Positions 7,241 to 14,344 of a DNA stretch of 20,098 nucleotides are shown here, in pieces. The stretch lies in the NCBI GenBank assembly GCA_946482115.1, contig CAMLQP010000023.1:1-20098 (forward strand). The letters run 5' to 3'. The position numbers were made by a program, and so were the translations under genes. The stretch comes from an uncultured Comamonadaceae bacterium (lineage in GTDB: Bacteria; Pseudomonadota; Gammaproteobacteria; Burkholderiales; Burkholderiaceae). The notes under the pieces were generated by a model, which was not told where the DNA came from, ran no database searches, and saw only the letters and a program-made list of their open reading frames with translations. Every line of letters starts with the position of its first letter. The first letter of the stretch is position 1.

Positions 7241-8551
7241 TCAGGCCCCCGCTTTCTCGGCGGCCTTCAGCGCGCGCTTGAGGTCGTCGATCAGGTCGTC
7301 CGGGTCTTCCAGGCCGATGGACAGGCGTATCGTGCCCTGGGTGATGCCGGCGCCCGCCAGCGCCTCGTCGGTCATGCGGAAGTGGGTGGTGGAGGCGGGG
7401 TGTATCACCAGCGATCGGCAGTCGCCCACGTTGGCCAGGTGGCTGAACAGCCGGAGCGACTCGATGAAGCGTTTGCCCTGCTCGCGGTTGCCCTTCATGT
7501 CGAAGCTGAACACCGAGCCCGCGCCCCTGGCGCCGTGGCGCAGCAGCCGGTTGGCCAGCGCGTGGCTGGGGTGCGATTCGAGCAGCGGGTGGCCCACGCG
7601 CGAGACGAAGGGGTGGCTGGCCAGGAACTGCACCACTTTCTCGGTGTTGCTCATGTGGCGCTCCATGCGCAGCGGCAGCGTTTCTATGCCCTGCAGGATC
7701 AGCCAGGCGCTGTGCGGCGAGAGGCAGGCGCCGAAGTCGCGCAGGCCCTCGCGCCGCGCGCGCAGCAGGAAGGCTCCCACGGTGGATTCCTCGCTGAACA
7801 CCATGTTGTGGAAGCCGTCGTAGGGCGTGGTCAACTCGGGGAACAGGCCGCTGGCTTCCCAGTCGAAGCTGCCGCCGTCCACCACCACGCCGCCGATGAC
7901 GGTGCCGTGGCCACTGAGAAACTTGGTGGCCGAGTGGTAGACCAGGTCGGCGCCCAGCGCCAGCGGCTGCATCAGGTAGGGCGTGGTCAGCGTCGAATCC
8001 ACCAGCAGCGGCACCCTGGCCTCGTGCGCGATCTGGGCCACGGCGGGGATGTCCAGCACATCCAGCCCCGGGTTGCCCACGGTCTCGCCGAACAGCAGCC
8101 GGGTGTTGGGGCGTACCGCCGCCTTCCAGCCGTCGATGTCGCCGGGCTTGACGAAAGTGGTCTCGATGCCGAAGCGGCGCATCGTGTAGTGCAGCAGGTT
8201 CTGGCTGCCGCCGTAAAGCGCGGTGGAGGCCACGATGTGCGAGCCCGCGCCCATCAGCGTGGCAATGGACAGGTGCAGCGCGGCCTGGCCGCTGGCGACG
8301 GTGATGGCGCCTATGCCGCCTTCGAGCGCGGCCACGCGCTGCTCCAGCACCGCGTTGGTGGGGTTGCTGATGCGGCTGTAGACGTGGCCGGCGCGTTCCA
8401 GGTTGAAAAGCGCCGCCGCGTGGTCGCTGGATTCGAAGACGAAAGAGGTGGTGAGGTGTATGGGAACCGCCCGCGCGCCGGTGGCGGGGTCGGGCGCCGC
8501 GCCCGCGTGCAGGGCGAGCGTGTCGAAGCCGGGGTCGGAGTAACCGGGCAT
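7241..8551 (-). CDS. metY: O-acetylhomoserine sulfhydrylase/aminocarboxypropyltransferase (Cys/Met PLP family)
   Basis: A 436-residue PLP enzyme of the Cys/Met metabolism family. Motifs are HVYSRISNPT (Y58, R60, contacts to the cofactor phosphate of the neighbouring subunit), LLVDS (D185, which pairs with the pyridine nitrogen) and YHSATKFLSGHG, where K210 forms the Schiff base. Length and the SGHGTVIGG loop fit MetY, which makes homocysteine from O-acetylhomoserine and sulfide, rather than the shorter MetB/MetC. O-succinylhomoserine sulfhydrylase (MetZ) is the main alternative. The start at 8551 has GGAGAC about five bases upstream; earlier in-frame starts run through the AT-rich intergenic region and are rejected. 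It is the first gene of the five-gene unit ending in the P450 and is divergent from the CBS-domain gene. No SAM riboswitch is visible in the short leader. Confidence 0.9.
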   Translation of the reverse strand: MPGYSDPGFDTLALHAGAAPDPATGARAVPIHLTTSFVFESSDHAAALFNLERAGHVYSRISNPTNAVLEQRVAALEGGIGAITVASGQAALHLSIATLMGAGSHIVASTALYGGSQNLLHYTMRRFGIETTFVKPGDIDGWKAAVRPNTRLLFGETVGNPGLDVLDIPAVAQIAHEARVPLLVDSTLTTPYLMQPLALGADLVYHSATKFLSGHGTVIGGVVVDGGSFDWEASGLFPELTTPYDGFHNMVFSEESTVGAFLLRARREGLRDFGACLSPHSAWLILQGIETLPLRMERHMSNTEKVVQFLASHPFVSRVGHPLLESHPSHALANRLLRHGARGAGSVFSFDMKGNREQGKRFIESLRLFSHLANVGDCRSLVIHPASTTHFRMTDEALAGAGITQGTIRLSIGLEDPDDLIDDLKRALKAAEKAGA

Positions 8552-8646
8552 GCTTGTCTCCAGGGTTGATGCCGTTCGCAAGGTTTTTTTGTTATTGTGG
8601 GCTATATTTCCTGGCATCCACCGAGCCGGGGAAGGAGGCACCCACC
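8552..8646. promoter_or_regulatory. Divergent intergenic region between metY and the CBS gene
   Basis: These 95 bases separate two divergent starts and contain an AT-rich island (8584-8609) in otherwise GC-rich DNA. A TATATT at 8603-8608 could serve as a rightward -10 box for the CBS gene, though no good -35 sits at the right distance. A run of seven T at 8584-8590 lies nearby. GGAGG precedes the CBS start and GGAGAC the metY start. The region must hold both promoters unless they lie inside genes; exact boxes are uncertain. Confidence 0.4.
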
Positions 8647-9114
8647 ATGAAAGTCAGCGACATCCTTCGAGTCAAGGGCAACACGCTCTACACCGCCACG
8701 CCCGACGAACCGCTGGCCCGGGCCCTCGATCTGATGGCCGAGAAGGACATCGGCTCGCTGGTCGTGATGGACCATGGCGACCTGGTCGGCATGCTGACCT
8801 TCCGTGAGGTCATACAGACCTTGGTCAAGAACGGTGGCGCGGTGGGCACCACGCTGGTCCGCACCGCGATGGACGATGCACCGCTGACCTGCACCCTGGG
8901 CACCGAGCTCGACGAGGTGCGCCGCATGATGCTGGACCGCCACGCGCGCTACATGCCGGTGATGGACCGCCGCATGCTCATGGGCGTGATCAGCTTCTAC
9001 GACGTGGCCAAGGCCGTGGTGGACAGCCAGAACTTCGAGAACAAGATGCTCAAGGCCTACATCCGCGACTGGCCGGCCGAGAGCGAGCCCGACGCCGACG
9101 GCGCCAGGCTGTGA
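8647..9114 (+). CDS. CBS-domain pair protein
   Basis: A 155-residue protein made of two CBS domains and little else: about residues 1-62 (ATPDEPLARALDLM, IGSLVVMD, LVGMLTFREV) and about 68-130 (TSxELDEVRRMM-like helix, RYMPVMD, LMGVISFYDVAKAV). Such Bateman pairs bind adenosyl ligands (AMP, ATP, SAM) and act as energy or cofactor sensors, alone or by binding a partner enzyme. The start at ATG 8647 has GGAGG ten bases upstream; an earlier start at 8554 would translate the intergenic region. The final TGA overlaps the next gene's start as GTGA, so the two are likely co-translated. Which protein it regulates is unknown. Confidence 0.9.
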   Translation: MKVSDILRVKGNTLYTATPDEPLARALDLMAEKDIGSLVVMDHGDLVGMLTFREVIQTLVKNGGAVGTTLVRTAMDDAPLTCTLGTELDEVRRMMLDRHARYMPVMDRRMLMGVISFYDVAKAVVDSQNFENKMLKAYIRDWPAESEPDADGARL

Positions 9115-9998
9115 GCCCGGCCGGCACGGCCTGGCCCACCCCCTCGGCGCTGGCGGACGAGATCGCTGCGCTGCTGCAAGACCCCTGCGTGCAGGTGCCG
9201 CCCCGGCTGGTGCAGCCGCTGCCGGGTGGTGGCAGCCTGTTTGTCATGCCCGCGTCCGATGCGCGCGTGGCCATCACCAAGCTGATCACCTTCACGCCGG
9301 CCAATGTGGGCACGGCGCGTCCTGCCATACAGGGCGATGTGGCAGTGTTCGACGTTGTCACCGGGATCCGCGTGGCGCTGCTGGATGGCCCTGCGGTGAC
9401 GGCCCGCCGCACGGCGGCCGTCTCGCTGCTGGCCGCGCAGCGTCTGGCGCCCTGCGTTGGCGGGCCGCTGCTGATCGTGGGCGCGGGGGTGCAGGGCCGA
9501 TCGCACCTGGAGGCCTTCGCCAGCGGCCTGGGCGTGCAGGAGGTGTGGATCGCCTCGCGCGGCGCCGCCAGTGCCCAGGCGCTGGCCAGTCACGCGCGCG
9601 GGCTGGGCCTGACGGCGCGCGTGGTCGCCGATCCCGACGCCGCGCTGGCCGACTGCCCGCTGGTGGTCACGGCCACGCCGGCCTCGGAAGTGGTGCTGCA
9701 AGCCAGGCCGCGCGAAGACGCCTTCATCGCCGCCGTGGGAGCGTTCACGCCGCGCATGGTGGAACTGGCGCCGGAACTGTGCCGCCATGTGGCGGCCACG
9801 GGCGAGGTGGTGCTGGACACCACCGACGCCCTCCACGAGGCCGGCGACCTGCTGCAGGCCGGCGTGGACATGGCCGGCCTGCGCACGCTGGCCGATGTGG
9901 TGCGCCAGCCGCGTGCCGGACGGCGCGGCCCGGTGCTGTTCAAGAGCTGCGGCTGGGCCGGCTGGGACCTGGCCCTGGCGCGCGCGCTCACTCCTTGA
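9111..9998 (+). CDS. Ornithine cyclodeaminase / mu-crystallin family, probable pyrroline-2-carboxylate reductase-like enzyme
   Basis: A 295-residue NAD(P)-dependent enzyme of the ornithine cyclodeaminase/mu-crystallin family. Substrate-site K57 in ITKLITF and R100 in TARRTAA precede the Rossmann nucleotide loop GAGVQG (124-129) after the strand LLIV. The VGAFTPRM segment (209-216) and DTTDAL (236-241) fit the branch annotated as delta-1-pyrroline-2-carboxylate (or piperideine-2-carboxylate) reductase rather than true ornithine cyclodeaminase; related alanine dehydrogenases remain possible. It starts at GTG 9111, overlapping the CBS gene's stop. The length is slightly short for the family (about 310-330). 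Its 3' end overlaps the convergent Bug gene by 11 bases. In the reductase role it would act in hydroxyproline or D-amino-acid breakdown. Confidence 0.82.
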   Translation: MSPAGTAWPTPSALADEIAALLQDPCVQVPPRLVQPLPGGGSLFVMPASDARVAITKLITFTPANVGTARPAIQGDVAVFDVVTGIRVALLDGPAVTARRTAAVSLLAAQRLAPCVGGPLLIVGAGVQGRSHLEAFASGLGVQEVWIASRGAASAQALASHARGLGLTARVVADPDAALADCPLVVTATPASEVVLQARPREDAFIAAVGAFTPRMVELAPELCRHVAATGEVVLDTTDALHEAGDLLQAGVDMAGLRTLADVVRQPRAGRRGPVLFKSCGWAGWDLALARALTP

Positions 9999-10974
9999 TG
10001 TTAGCCCGCTTCACGATCTGCTGGTTGCGCGCGTATTCGGCGCGCACGAAGGCGGCGAACTGCGCCGGGCTGCCGCTGCCCGCCTGGGCGCCCTGTTCGC
10101 CGAACTTGGTCTTCACCTCGTCGGATTTCAGCACCTCGTTGAGCTCCTGGTTGAGGCGCGCGACGATCTCGGGCGGCGTTTTCGCCGGGGCGAACAGGCC
10201 CATCCAGCTGTTCATCTCGTAGCCTTTCAGGCCAGGCATCTCGGCGAAGGCCGGCACCTGGGGCAGGTTGGGCAGGCGCCTGGCGCCGGTCACGCCCAGG
10301 GCCTTGACGCGGCCGCCGCTCACGTGCGGCGCGGCGGTGGTGGCCACCAGCATGGCCAGGTCCACCTGGTTGCCGATCACGTCGGTCGCGATCTGGGTGC
10401 CGCCCCGGTAGGGGATGTGGGTCACGAAGGTGCCGGTCTGCTCCTTGAGCAGTTCCATGGCCAGCTGCAACACAGTGCCCACGCCCGAAGTGGCGTAGCT
10501 GTACTTGCCCGGCTCCTTCTTTGCGAGTGCGATGAAGTCGGCGAAGCTGTCCACCGGTAGGCCGGGGCGGGCGATCAGCACCATGGGCGCGGTGCTGACC
10601 ATGCCGACCGGCGCGAGGTCGGCGAGCGGGTCGTATTTGAAGGCGGCGGGGTTGACCAGGCGGCCGATCACGATCGGGCTGTCCGGCCCCACGACCAGGG
10701 TGTAGCCATCCGGCGCGGCCTGCACCACGCGCGACACGCCGATGGCGCCACCGGCGCCCGGGACGTTCTCCACCACCACCGACTGCCTGAGCCGCTCACC
10801 CAGCTTGGTGGCGATCAGGCGCGCGCTGAAATCGACGCTGCCGCCGGGCGTGAACGGCACCACCAGCGTGATGGGCTTGGCACCGGGCCAGGCCTGCGCC
10901 TGGGCGGTGAACGGCAGGGCCAGGGCGGTGGCGGCCAGCAGCGTGAACAGCCGGCGGGGCAGATGGGCGGGCAT
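9988..10974 (-). CDS. Bug-family (tripartite tricarboxylate transporter) solute-binding protein
   Basis: A 328-residue periplasmic binding protein of the TctC/Bug family. The signal peptide covers residues 1-28 (RR, a hydrophobic core, then AQAQA before WPG). The mature part opens with PITLVVPFTPGGSVD, the family's ligand loop, followed by VENVPGAGGAIG (about 71-82) and, further on, HIPYRGG. These proteins bind carboxylates or other small solutes for TctAB membrane partners, but no TctA or TctB is encoded here. The start at 10974 is preceded by GAGGAA, which overlaps the end of the ADA-like gene only ten bases away, so the two form an operon. Likely role: capture of the compound, or a relative of it, handled by the ADA-like enzyme. 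Confidence 0.92.
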   Translation of the reverse strand: MPAHLPRRLFTLLAATALALPFTAQAQAWPGAKPITLVVPFTPGGSVDFSARLIATKLGERLRQSVVVENVPGAGGAIGVSRVVQAAPDGYTLVVGPDSPIVIGRLVNPAAFKYDPLADLAPVGMVSTAPMVLIARPGLPVDSFADFIALAKKEPGKYSYATSGVGTVLQLAMELLKEQTGTFVTHIPYRGGTQIATDVIGNQVDLAMLVATTAAPHVSGGRVKALGVTGARRLPNLPQVPAFAEMPGLKGYEMNSWMGLFAPAKTPPEIVARLNQELNEVLKSDEVKTKFGEQGAQAGSGSPAQFAAFVRAEYARNQQIVKRANIKE

Positions 10975-10984
10975 GGTGGGTTCC

Positions 10985-12052
10985 TCAGGGCGGGGTGGTG
11001 GAAAAGGTGTCGGCGAGCAGGCGGTCGAACTCGGCCGTCCATTCGGCGCGCCAGCGGCGGCGGGTCGTGTCGTCGATCCAGGCGCCATCCAGGCCGTTGA
11101 GCAGGAAGCCGCGCAGGTCGTCGAGGGTGAAGCCGAAGTCGCGCACCATCATGAGCCAGGCCCGCGTGGGGGTGACGTGGTGCAGCGTCGGATCGTCGGT
11201 GTTGGGGTGCACGCGCAGGCCCATGCCGGGCATGCGCCGTATCGGGTGATCCAGCGCCCAGCGCTCGGGCGCCAGGGTGCGCAGGTAGTACGAGTTGGTG
11301 GGCACCACGGTGAACAGCACCCCGCGCTCGGCGCATTCGTGGGCGAAGCCCGGGTTGTCCACCACGGTGTAGCCGTGGTCGATGCGGTCCACCTGCAACA
11401 GGTCCAGCGCGGTGCGCACGTTGTGCCAGGGCATGCCGAACTCGCCCGCGTGCGCGGTGGTGCGCAGGCCGCCCGCGCGCGCGCTGCGGTAGGCGTCCAC
11501 GAACAGCTCGGGTGGGTGATCCACCTCGCGGTAGTCGATGCCGATGCCGATCACCTCGTCGCGGCGGCGGGCCAGCACCCATTCCACCATCTCGGTCGCT
11601 GCCGTGGGACTGGCCTCGCGGTCGATGCTGGGCACCAGGCGGCCGACGATGCCGTTGTCGTGCTCGGCGTCGTGGATGGCGCGCACGATGGCTTCCTGCG
11701 CGCGGGCGTAGGAAATGCCCGAGACGTGGTAGGTGCCGGTCGGGTTCCAGAAGAACTCGGCATAACGCACCGCGTGCGCGGCGGCGTCTTCCAGGTATTC
11801 GCGCGTGATCCGGTACAGGTCGTCGGGCTGGCGGATCAGGTGCTGGTCGAGCGCGCGCAGCACGCGCAGCACGCCCACGGGCTTTTCGCCGCGGGTGTAG
11901 AAGGCCTCGATTTCCGTCATTGTGATGGGCGCGCGCTCGCGCCGCGCCAGCGCCTCGAACGTGTCGCGCCGCACGGTGCCGAACAGGTGGCAGTGCAGCT
12001 CGGCCTTGGGCATGGCCCGCAGGAAGGCTTCGGTGGGGTCGTCGGGGTTCAT
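10985..12052 (-). CDS. Adenosine deaminase-like metal-dependent hydrolase
   Basis: A 355-residue TIM-barrel amidohydrolase of the adenosine/adenine deaminase family. The metal and catalytic set is complete: H20 and H22 in ELHCH, H201 with E204 in HAGE, H226 in RIDHG, and D286/D287 in NTDDP. Two specificity motifs are unusual. After H22 the family has L-D/E-G, where the acidic residue contacts the ribose 5'-hydroxyl in mammalian ADA, but here it is F24 (LFGT). The usual GxDLxGxE segment is replaced by GIDYREVD (171-178). The enzyme should deaminate something, but probably not plain adenosine. It is the first gene of an operon with the Bug binding protein, divergent from a LysR regulator that likely controls it. 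No strong ribosome site is seen before ATG 12052. Confidence 0.85.
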   Translation of the reverse strand: MNPDDPTEAFLRAMPKAELHCHLFGTVRRDTFEALARRERAPITMTEIEAFYTRGEKPVGVLRVLRALDQHLIRQPDDLYRITREYLEDAAAHAVRYAEFFWNPTGTYHVSGISYARAQEAIVRAIHDAEHDNGIVGRLVPSIDREASPTAATEMVEWVLARRRDEVIGIGIDYREVDHPPELFVDAYRSARAGGLRTTAHAGEFGMPWHNVRTALDLLQVDRIDHGYTVVDNPGFAHECAERGVLFTVVPTNSYYLRTLAPERWALDHPIRRMPGMGLRVHPNTDDPTLHHVTPTRAWLMMVRDFGFTLDDLRGFLLNGLDGAWIDDTTRRRWRAEWTAEFDRLLADTFSTTPP

Positions 12053-12075
12053 GTCGGTGGCAGTCTAGGCCTCGC

Positions 12076-12105
12076 TTGTTCATAATCAAAGTTTCAAATT
12101 TCAAT
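12076..12105. promoter_or_regulatory. Candidate LysR operator/divergent promoter region (ADA-like / LysR)
   Basis: The 68-base gap between the divergent ADA-like and LysR genes contains an AT-rich core. It includes a short dyad TTG-N8-CAA at 12076-12089 and a direct repeat TTTCAAA/TTTCAAT at 12092-12105. LysR-type regulators usually bind near such AT-rich dyads (loosely T-N11-A) placed between themselves and the target. On the minus strand TTGATT followed after 16 bases by TAGACT could be a promoter for the ADA-like gene. The boxes are weak, and the call rests mostly on location. Confidence 0.4.
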
Positions 12106-12120
12106 CTACCCATTCGTTCC

Positions 12121-13044
12121 ATGAATGAAAAAGAACATGGACTGCGCGCCCTGACCCTGCGCCACATGCGCTGTCTGGCTGCCCTGGCGCAGGAGCGCCA
12201 TTTCGGCCGCGCGGCCGAGCGCCTGGCCATCACCCAGCCCGCGCTCAGCAACGCCATGCGCCAGCTCGAGCACCTGGTGGGCGTGCCGCTGCTGGTGCGC
12301 GGGGGGCAGCGCTTCGAGCTCACGCTGGCCGGCTCCGAACTGCTGCGCCGCTCGGAACACCTGATCCACGTGGCGGACCTGTCGCTGCGCGACATGGCCC
12401 GCATCGTGGAGCGCGGCCAGGCGCTGGTGCGATTGGGCGTGGTGCCGTCGGCCAGCGGCCTGGTGACCCAGGCCCTGAGCGGCTACGCGCCGGTGGCCGA
12501 GGGGCGGGTCGCGGTGGAACTGCGCGACCAGCCGTCGAGCGTGCTGGTGGGCGAGCTGCGGGACGGCCAGCTGGACCTGGCGGTGGTGGCCGTCACCGAC
12601 CCGCCCTCGGGCCTGGAGGTGACCGAACTGTTCGAGGACCCGCTGGTGCTGGTGCTGCCGGACGGCCACGCGCTGGCACAGGCCGACGAGGTCGGCTGGC
12701 GGCAGCTGGCGCGCGAGCGGCTGGTGATGTTCGCCAGCGGCAGCGTTTCGGCGCTGGCGGGGCCGGCCAGCGCGCAGTTCGCCCGTGTGGAGCAGGAGCC
12801 GCTGCGGGTGCAGCACTCCGAAACCCTGTACGGCTGCGTGCGCGGTGGCCTGGCGCTGGGGCTGATGCCACGCCTGTACACCGCCCACCTGCACGACCCC
12901 TCGCTGGTGGTGCGGCCGCTGGTGCGCCCTCGCATCGAGCGCCGCATCGCGCTGCTGCGGCGGCCGGGGCCGCAGCGCAGCGATACGGCCGAGCGCCTGG
13001 CGGGTTTCCTGCTCGGGCGCCTCAGCCCATCGCCGCGTGGATGA
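12121..13044 (+). CDS. LysR-family transcriptional regulator
   Basis: A 307-residue LysR-type regulator. The winged helix-turn-helix covers about residues 12-70 (FGRAAERLAITQPALSNAMR, then VGVPLLVR), and the effector-binding domain about 95-300 begins with LVRLGVVPSAS. It is transcribed away from the ADA-like/Bug operon across 68 bases, the classic arrangement in which the LysR protein activates its divergent neighbour in response to the substrate. A TTG at 12076 could extend the protein by 15 residues into the intergenic region, but ATG 12121 places the HTH at the usual distance. The last 23 bases overlap the convergent phaZ 3' end. The ligand is unknown, probably the solute bound by the Bug protein or its deaminated product. 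Confidence 0.92.
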   Translation: MNEKEHGLRALTLRHMRCLAALAQERHFGRAAERLAITQPALSNAMRQLEHLVGVPLLVRGGQRFELTLAGSELLRRSEHLIHVADLSLRDMARIVERGQALVRLGVVPSASGLVTQALSGYAPVAEGRVAVELRDQPSSVLVGELRDGQLDLAVVAVTDPPSGLEVTELFEDPLVLVLPDGHALAQADEVGWRQLARERLVMFASGSVSALAGPASAQFARVEQEPLRVQHSETLYGCVRGGLALGLMPRLYTAHLHDPSLVVRPLVRPRIERRIALLRRPGPQRSDTAERLAGFLLGRLSPSPRG

Positions 13045-14233
13045 CCTCGCGCACGCGCGGGTAGATCTGCTGGTTCCACTTGCGGCCGCTGAACACGCCG
13101 TAGTGGCCCACGCCGGTCTGGATGTGGTGGGTTTTCAGGTAGGGGCGGATGCCGGTGCACAGGTCCTGGGCGGCCACCGTCTGGCCGATGGCACAGATGT
13201 CGTCGCGCTCGCCTTCCACGGTCAGCAGCGCGGTGCGGCGGATGGCACCGGGGTTGACGCGCCGGCCCCGGTACATCAGCTCGCCGCGCGCCAGGTCATA
13301 GGTCTGGAACACTTTTTCCACCGTTTCCAGGTAGAACTCAGCCGGCAGGTCGTTGACGGCCAGGTATTCGTCATAAAACTTGCGGATCACGTCGGCCTGC
13401 TCCAGGTCGCCATCGACCAGGTGGTGGAACAGCGACTCGAAGGACTTCTGGTGCCGCTCCAGGTTCATGCTCATGAAGGCGGTGAGCTGCACGAAGCCGG
13501 GATAGACGCGGCGCATGAAGCCCGCGTGCGGCGCCGGCACGTGGCTGATCAGCTGGCGCTCGAACCATGAGATGGGCCTGGTGACGGCCAGGCGGTTGAC
13601 TTCGGTGGGGTTGACGCGGCAGTCCACCGGACCGGCCATCAGCGTGAGGCTGCGCGGCTGCGCCGGGTGGTCGTCCTCGGCCATCAGCGCAGTGGCGGCC
13701 AGCGCGGCCACGCAGGGCTGGCACACCGCCACCACGTGCACGCCCGGGCCGATGCGGGCCATGAAGTCCATCATGTGGGTGATGTAGTCGTCCAGCCCGA
13801 AGGGGCCGTGACGCAGCGACACGTCGCGGGCGTTGTGCCAGTCGGTGATGTAGACATCGTGGTGCTGCAGCAGGGTGCGTGCGGTTTCGCGCAGCAGGGT
13901 GGCGAAGTGGCCCGAGAGCGGTGCCACCAGCAGCACGGGCGGCTGGTCGGCGATGCCGGGCTTGGCGAATCGCAGCAGGGTGCCGAAGGGGGTGCGCATG
14001 GCCACTTCCTCGCGCACGGGCACCCGCTCGCCATCCACCGTCACGTCGGAGATGCCGAAATCGGGCCGGGTGTGGGTGAGGCGCAGGCGCGAGAACACCT
14101 CGCAGGCGGCCGACCACTGGCGCAGCGCGGTGCGCTCGGTGTCCCGGTGCCAGAACAGGGCGCCCAGGTGCTGGGCCAGCAGGCGAAGCGGCGAGGCCAG
14201 GTCGGTTTGGGTCTGGTAGGCCAGGTACATCAT
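13022..14233 (-). CDS. phaZ: Intracellular polyhydroxyalkanoate (PHB) depolymerase
   Basis: A 403-residue intracellular PHB depolymerase of the PhaZa1 type. It lacks a signal peptide and breaks down native storage granules. Instead of a serine lipase box it has VCQPCVA with C174 as the likely nucleophile, as established for the Ralstonia eutropha enzyme (Cys183). The acid is D344 or D345 in GERDDI, and the base H377 in GVGHYG, with spacing matching that enzyme. The C-terminal GRKWNQQIYP block is also typical. ATG 14233 has AAAGG a few bases upstream; a second ATG follows immediately. Longer upstream readings oppose the GST gene and are rejected. It is divergent from the GST gene across 111 bases and overlaps the LysR 3' end by 23 bases. 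The gene shows that the organism can store PHB. Confidence 0.93.
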   Translation of the reverse strand: MMYLAYQTQTDLASPLRLLAQHLGALFWHRDTERTALRQWSAACEVFSRLRLTHTRPDFGISDVTVDGERVPVREEVAMRTPFGTLLRFAKPGIADQPPVLLVAPLSGHFATLLRETARTLLQHHDVYITDWHNARDVSLRHGPFGLDDYITHMMDFMARIGPGVHVVAVCQPCVAALAATALMAEDDHPAQPRSLTLMAGPVDCRVNPTEVNRLAVTRPISWFERQLISHVPAPHAGFMRRVYPGFVQLTAFMSMNLERHQKSFESLFHHLVDGDLEQADVIRKFYDEYLAVNDLPAEFYLETVEKVFQTYDLARGELMYRGRRVNPGAIRRTALLTVEGERDDICAIGQTVAAQDLCTGIRPYLKTHHIQTGVGHYGVFSGRKWNQQIYPRVREVIHAAMG

Positions 14234-14298
14234 GGGCGCCTTTGGTGGCGGGCTTGTGGCCCGGTGTCCGGAGGCACGCAAGTTGCGCGCCACCTCGC

Positions 14299-14314
14299 TG
14301 GCACAGGGCTTGCT
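14299..14314 (+). promoter_or_regulatory. Putative sigma-54 (RpoN) promoter for the GST gene
   Basis: The sequence TGGCACAGGGCTTGCT matches the -24/-12 consensus TGGCACG-N4-TTGCW at all defined positions but one, with the required GG-N10-GC spacing. It predicts a transcript start near 14325, just ahead of a GAGGAG ribosome site (14333-14338) and the GST start at 14345. An 11-base perfect palindrome CGCAA-G-TTGCG lies upstream at 14277-14287 and might bind a regulator. The enhancer protein is not encoded in the window. The call rests on sequence match and placement only. Confidence 0.6.
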
Positions 14315-14344
14315 GTCCTGGGGCAGACCGACGAGGAGCACCCC

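Noticed and set aside
8584..8590. Run of seven T as an intrinsic terminator
   Set aside because: No GC-rich stem-loop precedes it and it lies between two divergent gene starts, where no terminator is expected.
8552..8646. Possible SAM-type riboswitch in front of metY
   Set aside because: The leader is under 100 bases shared with a divergent gene, and I find no stems or conserved bases of the known SAM or SAH riboswitches.
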